Of a DNA stretch of 64,000 nucleotides, positions 47,453 to 59,977 are shown piece after piece (position 1 is the first letter of the stretch; each line of letters begins with the position of its first letter). Position numbers and translations under genes: made by a program. The notes under the pieces are model-generated. The model searched no databases. It saw only the letters and a program-made list of their open reading frames with translations, and was not told the DNA's origin. Source of the DNA: Ceratopteris richardii (lineage: Eukaryota > Streptophyta > Polypodiopsida > Polypodiales > Pteridaceae); the NCBI GenBank assembly GCA_020310875.1, contig CM035417.1, positions 89,561,199 to 89,625,198 of the forward strand, written 5' to 3'.

Positions 47453-49035
47453 GTGCAACAATTGATGTATGACAGTTACATGGCTTGTCATTGTGCCTAC
47501 ATGGCAAAGGTAATACAACATGTTGAACCTTCTTATTTTGAAGATGCAATTGGAAATGCAAATTGGGAGAAAGCTATGGATGAGGAGATGTCTGCACTTT
47601 ATGGAAATGGAACATGGAAGCTCATTCCATCACCACAATGAAAAAAACCCAGAGGCTGCAAGTGGATTTACAAAGGTAAAGCACAATGTTGTTGGTAGCA
47701 TAAGCAGGTATAAAGCACGATTGGTAGCAAAAGGATATGCACAGACATATGGCATTGATTATGATCAAATGTTCAGCCCTATAGCTAAAATTTCTATTTT
47801 GAGAGCACTTGTTTTGTTAGCTATAGCAAAAGGGTAGACTTTGCATCAGATGGATGTGAAGAATTCTTTCTTACATGGTGAGTTACAAGAAGACGTATGC
47901 ATGGACCAACCACAAGGATATGAAGATTCAAATCACCAAGAATGTGTTTGTAGGTTTCAAAAGGATTTGTATGTGCTTAAACAAGCCCTTCATGCTTGGC
48001 ATGCCAAGATTTTTTATCACTTAACCAACATTGGATTTTCTATGTGTGATGTAGATCATTTATTAGGAGGGGTGATGACGGCATCAGGATTGTGGCTATT
48101 TATGTTGATGACTTGATTGTAGGAGGTGATGATGAAGAAAACATTAAAGAGGTAAGAAAATCCTTATGCAAGAATTCGACATGATAGGTCTTGGTGTGTG
48201 CCACTATTTTTTGGTCATTGAGTTTATACATACAGAAACAGGTATATGGATGTCGCAAAGGCAATATGCCCTAATTATGCTACAAAAGTATGGTATGGCT
48301 GATTGTAAGACAATCTCTATGCCATTAGATTAGAATTTGGAGTTGGATACTACATCAAGTGAAGCACTGGAAAATGCTACTATGTATAGGGAAATTGTGG
48401 GAAGTTTGATATATCTCACAATTACAAGGCCTAATTTAAGCTACATAGTTAGACTTGAAAGTCAATTTATGCAGGTTCCCAAAAAAATGCATTTAGATAC
48501 AATGAGATGCACTCTACATTATGTGAGTGCAACTTTGGATTATGCATTGTTTTATGAATCTTGTGTACATTTGCAGGTTCATGGATACACGGATGCAAAT
48601 GGGGCTGGTAGTATTCCAAATAGAATATCTACAAGTGGCTTTCTATTCTCACTTGGGAGTGCCACTATTTCATGGAGCAACAAGAAGAAACCCACTATTG
48701 CTTTGCCGAGTATAAAGGCTGAGTATAGAGGTGTTGCAATGGCAACATGTGAAGCAACATGGCTAAAGATGCTACTTGCACATTTAGGTGTGGATGTGCA
48801 AAAGCCTATCATTATCTATTCTGATAAACTTAATAGCATACAATTAGCACCGGACCGAGTTTTTCATGCTAGAACAAAGCATATGGAGGTGCATTATCAT
48901 TGCATCAAGGAAAAGGCATTAACACATGATATTGACCTTGTCTATGTGAGGACAAATGAGAAAGTTGATGATATTTTCACTAAAGCACTTGGAGTTGAGA
49001 AGTTGAAGAAGTTTCAACAGATGCTTCAATTATAG
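47453..49035 (+). pseudogene. Copia-4 reverse transcriptase and RNase H
   Basis: RT pieces at 47453-47837 and 47841-48116 hold YKARLVAKGYAQTYGIDYDQ and MDVKNSFLHGELQEDVCMDQ; the catalytic YVDD lies across a frameshift near 48105. RNase H (48337-49035, 232 residues) is open, with GSLIYLTITRPNLSYIVRLE, YTDANGAGS and FHARTKHMEVHYHCIKE. A purine tract and 3' LTR follow. Confidence 0.82.
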
Positions 49036-49440
49036 GACATGACATTGAGCTTGAGGGGGAGTATTGAGATATAAAGCTCAACATGTGATGATCCAGGATA
49101 ACACGTATCACATTTTCATTTCTCTGACATGTATAGTGGTCATGTCAGTACATGAAATGGATACTCATTGAGCTTTACTAGATTTATCTATCAAGAGTGA
49201 TGGAACTTTTTTTTTTGCCAGCTCACTCATTCACAAACATTAGGATTTTCCTTAAGCAATGTTATTTATATATTACACTAGTTGTATTGTTGTTTTAGTT
49301 CAGTCTTGTATATTCCTTTTATGTAATAGACGAAGAAGAAGAAGAAGATCATTCTTCCTTGTCTCAATCTATGTGTGTGCTCCTCTTTGAGTGTGAGAGT
49401 ATGTGAGTGAGCTCTCCTCCTTATCTCCCTCCTTGTGACA

Positions 49441-51720
49441 TATATATATCCACAAGATGAAGAGTTCCTCATTTCTTGACTTAACATATCTAGATGTGGA
49501 AAATTGGAACTATTTTCTTCTCTTGAATCTTTACCATGATATGTACTTCCTAAATGGGTAATCTACTGGATGGAACGTCAAATCCATGTGTACCAACATC
49601 CACTTGTCAAATCAATCAAATTCCCAAACTAGCACACAATCTACCACACAACAAAATGAAACCATATCTCCTAGCTCAAGAATCCAGTTCCTTTTCCCAA
49701 GGCCAATTTTATAGTCAAGTAGAGTAGCTAAATGTAAGAGGAATTTATTGGATTGGAACTTGCACCTAGTATACATGAACTAGAGTTTTGGGACATGTTA
49801 AGAGATGAACAAATTAATGATTGGTTCACACAATTTGAAGCCTTTGATCTAAACCTAACAATCATCAAGAACTACTTTAGCATGGTTTCACTTGCTAAAT
49901 ATTCAAGATCTTCAAAGCCCCGATGACTTCTTGAGAGCATTTTTCAATGTTTTTTCAAATTTAATATTAGACATGGCTCGATTCTTCACCTTGAAAGTTT
50001 CAAACAAGAACCTAGTGAATCAATCAAAGATGCACTAAAAAGGCTCAAAATGTGCATGACACAAAGCACTTCAAATATTGCCACTCAGAGACTAAATTGA
50101 TTGCCTATTTTCCAGATGGGCTAGAAAGTGCCAATCTATAAACATTGGTGTACCCCATGATGCCCAAAACCCTAGTCAAATGCCTTCAAAGTTTTATTGA
50201 AATTGAACATGACATGGTTTATCTCATTGGTTCCACTATAATGCCAAAAAAAAAATCAAAAGTCCTTCCATGGTAGAAGTGGAAAAAATCATCATACCAA
50301 ATTTGATCAAGTGAGTATGACAAATGAAGCCAATGGAGTACCAAATGAGACAAACATTAGTGATAGTGAAGAAGACATTCTTGTTCAAGTAGTCACCAAG
50401 GCCCAAGCAAAGAAAAGATCCCAATTCAATGACAGAAATTTCAATATGTCCACTAGTGATAAAGAGAAAGAAACATGTGGCAAAAGACATTAAGAAACTA
50501 GATACAAGAGGATGAAAAAATTAACTAGAGATCCAAGTCAAAGAGGCTCAAGAGGAATCCAAAATTTATAAGCAAGATAATGAGAAACTAGAACAAGAGG
50601 TTTAGCAAGCTAAATCATCATTTTCCTATATGTTTGATCCAAATCTTGAGCTAGTTCTACAATCCTACCATAAATGTTTCCACAAAGGTCGTAGACAAGA
50701 ACAACATGAGAACGTTTACCCTAATCTAGATTTAGAAAGAGAAATCCTGGTGGTCTACATTCAGATGGATGAGGTAGCTGAGAAGATCACGGAATGGGTT
50801 CCTCCAATCTTTCGATACATATGCATTCTTAAAGATCCATCTTAAAGATCAATATTAAAGATTGACCGATCAAGATTGGCTCTAGGAATTTCCATTGGAG
50901 ACTCAAGAGCATGTATTTCTCCAAAGCCTTGAAGTACCCAAAGAATCTTTTGATGTAAACAAACCAATGATAAGGAGATTCGTGAACTACATATTGGGAT
51001 TCATAAGGAAATATAAGTTTGGGATGATGTACAAGAATAGAAATGGAAAGAAATGCTAGAAGAGGAGTCATCCTTCCTAGAAATCAATGTCCAAGAGCCT
51101 CCACAAGAAGAGGACACTATTTTTCTAGATGCCTCTATGGTATCAAATTTTGAATAAGCTATAGCCCAAAGTCTAGGGTCTTATGCTACTTAGGAGAATA
51201 TGAAGAAAGGTTTGAATGCCACGAAACCACCATGTTATGCACCCAAGGAGGGGATCAAAAACATAAATCTCACAAGTAACTCTTTAGGAAACCATTTCCT
51301 AATCCAAAGGAATCTACCCAACAATCACACCCTCATCAAGCTCAAGTATAAAACACTCCAAGTATTGTTCCAATTCTTACAGACAAAGTGGGAGAATTCA
51401 GTGAAGGAGATGAAGAAATATATGATTCTTCCCATTGATTATAACATAGTGACCACAAACGCCATCATATATTTGGGAGTAAGTGTAGGAAGAGGGGCAA
51501 TAGAGCTATGGGTTAAATGGGGAAAATCAGCTTTAAGACCAACTCACATGAAATCTCAAACAAGAAAGCATATGGAAAGACCAATATTTGTTTTTGATGC
51601 TATAACTCTTACCACATATGGAGTTAATTTTGAACACACTTTAGCAATCTACCAATTTGTCAAATCCAACAATTATAAGGTTCTCTTAGGATTTTGATTC
51701 CCAAGGTAGTAAAAAGCCAT
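49441..51720 (+). pseudogene. Decayed gag-like region of an unrecognised LTR element
   Basis: A gag-like path (about 49800-50230) mentions SESIKDALKRLKMCM. Acidic frames follow at 50311-50493 and 50630-50845, then a longer frame at 51200-51697 (165 residues, with TKWENSVKEMKKYMILPIDY and IELWVKWGKSA). I do not recognise the last one. Orientation is plus, opposite to the gypsy RT at 52.6-53.8 kb. Confidence 0.4.
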
Positions 51721-52440
51721 ACAAGAAGGGGGGGAAAGTATCTATACTCACAACACACAAGAGTTACAAGAATGTCAATTTACATGAACTTTCATACAAA
51801 GATATTCTTCCTTTGATTTGGAATCATCCACAATGAGAATGATGATGAAAATTTCATTTCTATTCATTGTGGCAATACAAATGATCCAAACTAGATGAAT
51901 TAGGATTCACAGCTTTAACTATTTCCTGATGCAAGAAGAGAAGATGAATGTGCAAATGATAATGAGCTTGATATCCTCGATAAGAATCAATAGGATATAG
52001 ATGATCCTTCTTATGTTAAACAAGTGCTCAATGATGAACAATTTTATTCACATTCATATACTGAAATATACATCATTATGAAAAATAACCCAATCATAGA
52101 ACAAAGAACCTTCAATTACTATATGAAAACACAAAAAACATTAATATTTCCATAATAGACCCCAAATATTCAATGTTCCATAAGTGATAACATGATCTCC
52201 ATTTGAGAAAGAAACTAAAATCACTTGATATAAATAAAGCAGACATGGATGGCTAGCCATATGTCCTATCAATGAACAAAAAAAAAGCATGTTCCATGTA
52301 AAAACACATGCATGGAAATTTATCTTGGAGGAGTTAAATTATTGTGATCATGAATGATATGCAAAAATTAAGTAATCATAATGAGGCATTAATGAAGTCT
52401 TATGGATTTACTGTGATTCTTTAATTATAAAGTAAGGGGA
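51721..52440. other. No feature seen
   Basis: AT-rich sequence with only short frames; no domain or repeat of note. Confidence 0.5.
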
Positions 52441-53810
52441 AGTGCCAGATAAGAAAACTTCTATCAAACTTTCCTTAGAAACTAACCAACCCAAGAAAAG
52501 AGTGCACATCATTGGATTATTGAGTTTTTTTTACCATTCTACAATTACTTTGACTTGGTTCTCCATGGACTCCTTGATTAAAAATTTTATGCCCTAAATA
52601 TTTAGTTTACTTTGGAAAAAGTAACTCTTTACAAGATTGGCATAAAGTGTTTCCTTATGTAACAAACTAGAAACTATTTCTAAATGCTTCTTATGCTCCT
52701 TTTCACTCTTAGTATAAACAAGTATACCATCAAAGAAAACAAGAATAAAAGCTTGATAATCAAGGAAAATATTATTCATCATACATGAAAATGTAGCAAG
52801 AGCATTTGTAAGTCCAAAGAGAATTACCACAAACTCATAATGGCCAGATTGAGTCCTAAAAGCAATCTTGTAAAAATCAACCTTGTAAATATTGATCCGT
52901 GTCATATGTATCTAATGATAGCCAAATTTAAGGTCAATCTTACTAAAGATGTGGGCTCCTTCAAAGTTTATCTGCAATTCATCTATCCGAGGGAGATGGT
53001 ATCTATTATTAATTGTGATCTTGTTGAGGGCTCTATAATCAATGGAAATCCTATAATTTTTTTTATTTTTCTCAAGTAAGAGAGTGGGTTCTCCAAATGG
53101 GGAAGAACTAGGCCTTATAAGTCCTTTCTGAAGTAAATCCTTAACTTGGTTTCCAATTTCCCTTTGGTGAAAATGGTCATGCCTATAAGGTGCTTTATGA
53201 GGAGTAGAAATACTAGGAATTAAATCTATACTATGGTCAAAGGATGCTAGAGATGGTGGTAGTTTATAAGGATAATTAGACATAAAACAATCCTTATAAG
53301 TAGTCATAAAAGTTTTATGTGGAGTAGACAGGGTATGAGTATAATCATTTATGACATTTACAAAAATGATGCATGAATTGTAACCTTTCCTAAATGCATG
53401 TTTTACTTGAGTATGACTAACTGATGGGAATGCTTGGAAGTCATGCTTTTTCGAAAAAGAAATGAGTTGAGCTTTCAATTCAAAATGAAATGTATGTGTA
53501 TGGTAGACAATAAGTGGGCTATAATGATGATGAAAAGGCATACCAAGTATAACATCATAAGATAGCAATTAAAAATGTTTGTGCATCACCATATGAACCT
53601 ATACAAATCTTAATGTCATGCACTTCACTTGTTACATTATATGAACTTCCGTGAAATACATCCTTAACTTTATACAAGGAAGGAAACATCTTTAATTTGA
53701 GTTCTTTCACGAACAAATGTGAAATAAAATAATCATAGTTGTCATCCTCATGTAGGATATTAATTATTTTATTATCAATAGTATTATACAACCTTGGAAG
53801 TGTCAATCAT
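52441..53810 (-). pseudogene. Ty3/gypsy protease and reverse transcriptase remnant, minus strand
   Basis: Minus strand in order: protease-side piece (53806-53555), linker and RT start (53568-52912, with KGLIRPSSSPFGEPTLLLEK and ISIDYRALNKITINNRYHLP) and RT core (52905-52594, with FGLTNALATFSCMMNNIF). The catalytic YLDDILVY is altered to FFDGILVYT, losing one Asp. A stop lies between the two RT parts. No RNase H or integrase follows, and no LTR is seen. Confidence 0.85.
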
Positions 53811-55640
53811 CACATTTTTGTACGATGAAGGCATTTGAGATCGGATTCTATGCAACCACCGATGTCTTGGTGTTTGGTGGCCAACAAATTTTGGTACCCT
53901 CTCACGAACTAGTGGCCGAGTATTTCCGGAGTCTTGCACCATTTCTTAGTACCCTAGTCCTAGAATTTTTGTGATCTAGAATCTCAATCTCTGATTCTTG
54001 CATGTATTTTCAATTTCCCTTTTGATCTTTGATGGTACCTAATTGATTCCACTACTTCTTCCCATGTCCATTGCCTTAAGTACATCCCATCCTTCCCACC
54101 ATAAATGATCCCTTTCCATCTATAGCACCTTTTTAGTTAGATGTGCTGATCTCGATAGATATTATCACATCTCACCCCTACAAAATCTCAACTCCTCTAC
54201 TGTTACAATGAATAATGATGGTACAATATGGAAGCTCAAGTGTGCATAGGACTTGAAGGAACTCGGCAAAACAAGTTTTCACCCTTTATCAGAAGGCATG
54301 AGGAATGCACATAGAGAGAGATATACAAAGAGAGGGAGGCAATGAGATACACTTACATATATGCATACACATACTTGGAGAAGGAGAGCCTAGAGAGAAA
54401 GATACTATGAGGCATATGCTAAGATACTAGCATGCATGCAAAGGTGAATGCATCATAGCATTAAGGGAAGGCAAGAATTTCTGAGGAAGATAGATACAGA
54501 AGAAGTGTTAGTTTGCAAAATAGAAAGTGTTGTGTAAGTTCATAGGAGGAGATGATATGAGAAGTCAAAGTTGTAGTCTATGGATAGAAGGAAGTCTGCT
54601 TTGCATGCATATGAAGAGTCATGTTATGCGCGGAGTAGAGAAGGTGCAGCAATGGCTCTTATGCGCATAGAGGCAGGCTAGACATAGGAGAGAAAGTAGA
54701 GTTATTAGGTGAGAGTAAGTCTATTCAAAGAAATAGAGAAGGATCATCAAAGAGAGGGTGTAGTTGTCCAGTGGAGGTCCTTCCAACAATAAAAAGATAT
54801 CGGCAGTACCAGAGTGTGCCATTTGGGAATCACTCAGAGTCAAGGTCCGATGAGGATGGCAAAGTTGTGGAACCTTCGATAGAAGAGGTGGCTATTGTGG
54901 GACAAGGACATCCTACCATCCCTTTCTCCCAAAACAATACCCCAACAATCATGCTGACTAAGGATAGTGGTCATTTTCTACCTCTTGGATTGGTGCCTAC
55001 AATATTGGTACAAAAGTCCTAGGAGACATCAAAAGATCTAGCCCTAGAGCACTAGTGCTTCTATATTGGTTTCCTATTCGAGTCTATCTTCATACCCTAC
55101 ATCTGCCCTACCAGAAGATTATCTTAATCGCTTCATCATTGTGGTGATATCCTCTCTACCTAACAAATACTCCACCATCTTGCTGATAGTGTGCCTTTCT
55201 ACACAAATAATATCCTACCTACTACCTTGATTGTGGAAACAAAAGGTGTGTGCAATAGCCTTTGGGTAAGCTCATAATATTAATGTTTGACTATTGTTCC
55301 AACACACAATGCTCCCTACTCTTGTAGCTTGTATTCAGTCTAATATATCACAAGTTTCTCTCTATCTCTTTGTCTCTTCTTTGTAGAAATCATGTGTTGA
55401 AACAAGTTAATCCCTCATTTCCTTGATTTTTGAACAATAAACTATCCATTAGCCAGTAGCAATGCCATGTCATAAATGAATAATTCTTTCTTGTAATTAG
55501 TTCTAGAATTAAATGGTCCAATTTGTTCTTGTAATTGCTAACATTACTCTTACAATTGCATTTTTTCGCACCTCACTTAGTTTTGTACAAACACCTAATA
55601 GAGTTGCCAACTGCAATACTATTAGTCAAAGTATGGAGCC
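53811..55640. other. Unassigned sequence
   Basis: Short frames only, such as 54771-55022 (83 residues, unrecognised). The 54.3-54.8 kb part is purine-rich (AGAGAGG words). No RNA gene or complete repeat seen. Confidence 0.45.
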
Positions 55641-57541
55641 CAACCTAGTAAAGAGAAATAGCAACCCTCATGTCTAACATCAACATTAATTGTCAAATCT
55701 TTAAGGGAGTATTAACTAAAGACCCAGATGATCATGTGAGAAGTTTCCTTGCATTGTGTGAGGGTCCTGGTTTGGAACGAGTAATGATGCAATTATGGCT
55801 CTATTTTTGGAAACATTTGATAGGAGAGCCAATGAGTGATTCACTCAATTTGAAGAAGACCACTTTTTCATGTGGAAAGAGATGAAGGAAGAGTTCTCTG
55901 TAGCTTTTCGTCAAGGAAACTCTATAGACAAAGTACTTATCAAGCTACAGAAGCTTCATTTGAAGAAATATGAATCCTTTGATCCCTAGTTAATGACGAG
56001 GACAATGGCCTTGGTGACCAAATAATCAGACACACATGGTGATTTGCTCATCAAGTAGTGGTTTTAGGAAGGGCTCCCCCTCAACACAAGGCACAAGCTT
56101 TGAGACTTGTTGGTGCCAAACGTTCCGTTTGAATAATTCATAGCCATGGCAACTCGAATCAAGCAAGCTTGCATTCACTTTAATGAAGCCAACTCACATG
56201 TAGGATGGTGGGAAGCCTCTCAAATACAACTCAAAAGAGATTTGGATGTCTTTTGGGCACATCCAAGGTTTGTAAACACTGAGGAAGACAGGTTGCAAAA
56301 GCTCTGATGAGAGCTTGAAGAACTTAGAGAAAGGGAAGCAAAGGCCACTCTTTGGTGTATAATATTTCATCAACAAAGGCATCCCCATGCTGAGTTCCCT
56401 TACATGATCATCTACCAATTGTGTGGAAAGATGGGGCAAAAGGCTAGAGGTTTTATTATTTGAAAGGGATGGTAGAGCCATAGCCTCCCACGTACTGGAG
56501 ACAAGTAGCCATGAGTTCTCAGAGCTCCATGCCTATGATGCAGTCCATGGCTACTACAAAAGGTTGTGTTCTCAATAATGCTCCTAGATTGTTGCTATTT
56601 TATTCATCTCCATCCAACTCTGGCATGTAGAATGGCCCTATGTATTAGAGTGGTGGACTTAGGAATTGACCCTAGCCACCAATCATGTGTTACAAATGCA
56701 GTGAGCATGGACATATTTAAACTAGATGCCTTCTATCAAAAAATATGCCAGCTTGCACAAACTGCCTAGAACTATGTGACCACTATACTGAAGATTGTCT
56801 AAAGCATGCCTCCACAAGCCAAATAAACAATCCTTTTCATGTTTTTGTAGAGTAGCTCCCCAACAATGCATACCACTTCAGTCATCTACTACTAACAATA
56901 TGTAACTTAGGGAAATATTTCATATAAGAGTGTGCATGAGAGCCTAACGAGTACTGGAAGAAGAGCAAGGGATGATGGAAAACAGAGATACGAGCTCCTA
57001 GAAGCAAACCAATTTCAATTAGGCATCCAGTGTAGAGCAAGAAACATCAATATGTGGTTAAGAATGAGAGGAGCGAGGTTATAGTGAGGAATCTAGCATA
57101 GAGAGGATACTTCAATGTCGAGAAAGAAAGAGCAAGAAACTCTTATATCTGACTAGGCTATTGATGTTGGTAATGGGCAAGACAAAGAACAAGGTCAGGA
57201 GCAAATCATAGATGATGCCTTCTAAATGGCCCAAAGTGACATGGAGAACAATACCCCAAAGCTGGCAACAAGTATACCCACAAATCCTATCTCAATAACC
57301 CATATAGTAAAGAACACCTACCAACAAGTTAGTCTTTATGATTTATTAAAGATGGATGCTCGACCTCTAGGCAAAATTTTGAACCTACTAGCATCAATGG
57401 GAGCACCAACATGTGTAAGTGGCAGTCTAAGAACATGTCTCATGATGCAAGCTCCGTTAACCAATTATTTGATCCCAAGAGTAGCTATAAGGATAGTCAT
57501 GCAAGAAATCATGGGATTCATTAAAGATGACGGGTAAGGTA
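55641..57541 (+). pseudogene. Ty3/gypsy-like gag and protease-side remnant, plus strand
   Basis: 55670-55885 has GVLTKDPDDHVRSFLALCEG, the usual gypsy gag opening, followed by LWLYFWKHLIGEPMSDSLNL. Weaker pieces follow to 57226-57537 (SLYDLLKMDARPLGKILNLL). Copia-5 begins at 57542 and cuts it off. Confidence 0.6.
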
Positions 57542-58960
57542 TGTTACCGTTAGTGTCCATGTGAAAGGCCAAATGGCCACTGGACACTTCTTTGTATATG
57601 TTCTTTAATAAAACATATAGTGGCCTGGTGAGTCACTGACTGTAAGTTCGACTGCATTTGTAAGACCTAAGAAGTATATCTTCGTGCTCCCTATGTACTT
57701 TGTTTTTCTGCGTATTCTGCAGCCTCTGTGCGGAGTAATATGTGCGGCCTTAGGAGCTTGGTTTTCTACTCCGAGCATATCGTCGTGAAGCTCTCAAGAA
57801 GGAGCCCCCCCCCCAGGGTTTCTCCAAGGCTTACGACTAAGGCGGCGACCAAGGCATAGACCTTGGCATACCTTGTCATCCGAGTCACTGAAGTCACCAT
57901 TGGTGCCGTTGGCTGCGCGCGAGGGAGGACCTCAACGATCAAGGAACATAGAGGCTCCCGGTACTTCCTAGGAGATCACCCATCCCAGTATTGTTCCCCC
58001 CAGAGCTCGCTTAACCGTGACAATCTCTTGCCACTAAGCTACACTCTTGTGGTGTCTGAAGAAGGGGAAAGACTAAGGTTGACATTACCTTGAACATGTT
58101 TTGGTCCCTCAACGCTTCATTCTTTACTTTCAAAGCCTATTTTTGAAGCATTTTTGGGTGTCTTTTGGAGCCATATTGGAGGACTTCAGCACATAGTTCT
58201 CTTCACACAGGTCCAAGAACATCAAGAAGAGTGTTCTTTGTACCTTTCTGACAATAAATATCAACCTTTGGGGCTGTGTTTTCAGCCACACTCGTAAAAC
58301 TACAGGTCTCTTGAAAGGTTTCAGTTTTGGTGGGAGTAGTTGCTGCAAATTTATGCAGGTTTTTTTAGCCTAAAATATCAGAGTTTATAGACACTTGCAA
58401 GTGTTATTGGCTAGATTTTGGGCTGTATACTCACCCTTTAGTGTCATTTTACTGCATATATTGAGCACATACACACTATGTACGCTTCTGTGGATACCGC
58501 TTATGTACGTCCATGTGGTCATTGATATACTGGTTACGTTCTCTACATAAATCCTTCTACATTTGATAAAGAGGGTCGTGGTGAGGTTTTCTTAATTGGG
58601 AGACACCGAGATTTCGGGGTCTCTTCGGTGATGCAGATGGAAGACTTACCCAGTCTCACCATAGGAGATGTATGATAGTTGTTCATAGTGCTCGATAAGC
58701 CTAGTTGGCTTCTATTGGGTAACTGATTATATGCAGTGGAGTCAGTGATTCACTATACAGGAAAACATGTTAGTACTCATAATTTTATGATATTTTGACA
58801 CTGGTCATACGCTCATTTTGTAGAGGATACTGTGGCAAAATTTTTCCAGATTTGTGGTTTTCTCAACTATACAGTGGTCGATTTACTCCTTGATACACTT
58901 ATTCATTAGTGTTTGGACTCTTCTAGCTCCATTATCATTCTATTCATTTCTCTACCATCA
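57542..58960 (+). repeat. Copia-5 5' LTR (about 1.4 kb) with inserted 5S-like segment
   Basis: The first 264 bp match the 3' copy at 63157-63420. The remainder has no partner because the 3' copy is cut, so its status as LTR rests on position before the primer site. The antisense 5S-like segment is at about 57950-58045. Confidence 0.6.
57950..58045 (-). repeat. 5S rRNA-derived segment with pol III promoter boxes
   Basis: On the minus strand the sequence contains GTTAAGCGAGCTC (5S box A region) and GGGATGGGTGATCTCCTAGG (5S box C region) in the correct order and spacing. About 43 of 54 bases agree with plant 5S rRNA across 58016-57962 as I recall it. Just upstream, 58041-58031 reads TAGCTTAGTGG, a perfect tRNA-type A box. 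It is not a functional 5S gene: the 5' third and 3' end do not match. Cassandra TRIM elements carry 5S in their LTRs and some SINEs are 5S-derived; either could be the source. Confidence 0.75.
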
Positions 58961-59977
58961 TGGCATCAGAGGTTTTAGGCACATCCGGTGGATCAGGGTC
59001 TAGTGCTAGTGTTCTGAGGAGGAGCTATAACTTGCACGGCAAAGACCATTTTGAGATCCAAAAATTTGATGGCACAAACTTTGCTCTATGGAAGAATCAG
59101 ATTAAAATGTGCTAATTCATAGGAGGCAATGGAAGCCAGTAAATGGAATTTCAAAGAAGCTTGGTGACATGGATGAAGATGATTGGGATGAGTTAGATGA
59201 AATGGCTAGGTCTACCACTCGCTTGCACCTGGCAGATAATGTTTACTTTACAGTATTAGACTGTGAAAGTGCAGAGGAGCTTTGGAAGAAGTTATGCAAT
59301 ACATATGAAAAAGAGACGGCATCAAGTAAAGTCTATCTGATGAGAAAATTATATGACCTTGTATGAAGGACACAGATAGTGTTGCTGCTCATCTGAATGA
59401 GTTTGATGCTATATTCTCTCAGTTACAGGCTCAGAAAATGGATATGGATAATGAAATGAAAGCACTATTGTTGTTATGCACCTTGCCATCATCATGGGAT
59501 ACGTTTTGCACAGCTATTAGCAATAGTGCACCTGGTGGTAAACTCGTCTATGATGACATATGTGAAGCACTCTTGAGTGAGGAGATTCGCAGAAAATCTA
59601 TGGTTGGCACTCCAAGTGGAGATGCATATAATGTTCGTGATTCTTACCAAGGAAAGAATCAACAACGTGGCAGGAGCAAGAACAAGGAAAAGAATGGTCA
59701 ACGGAATAAGAGTAGAAATAAATCAAGGAAGAGGGATATCGAATGCCATTACTGTCATAAGAAAGGACACATGAAGAAAGACTGTTATGCATTAAAGAAT
59801 GCTAAAGGTAAAGGACAAAATGTTGATGGGCATGTTAAACAGTTACCTGCACCATCTACTTCGACTGTGAAGATTGAAGAAATTAATGCTATTTTTGATG
59901 ATGCTGATGTGTTGACACTTGATAGTACTGTGCCAGCTGAGGATTTAATGGCTGATTCTCTTTCCCACACCACATAG
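58960..59977 (+). pseudogene. Copia-5 gag with frameshifts
   Basis: The ATG at 58960 overlaps the LTR end and primer site (ATGGCATCAGAGG codes MASE). Gag reads HFEIQKFDGTNFALWKNQIK, then a stop and frameshift near 59113, LHLADNVYFTVLDCESAEEL, a frameshift near 59363, LNEFDAIFSQLQAQKMDMDN, a basic tract and a CCHC knuckle (CHYCHKKGHMKKDC). UBN2-type gag. Confidence 0.82.

Larger units (their letters stand above)
45187..49440 (+). mobile_element. Copia-4: degenerate plus-strand copia element
   Basis: 5' LTR fragment (45187-45408), primer site 45409-45420 (TGGTATCAGAGC), damaged gag, pol remnants, purine tract 49050-49060 (CTTGAGGGGGA) and 3' LTR (about 49062-49440, 379 bp). The 5' LTR lacks its first 150 bp or so. 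Almost all of gag before its zinc knuckle is missing. The two LTRs differ at many positions, so the element is old. Confidence 0.88.

Noticed and set aside
57950..58045. Functional 5S rRNA gene
   Set aside because: Only the middle and box C part match; the 5' third and 3' end differ, and it is a single copy inside an LTR.
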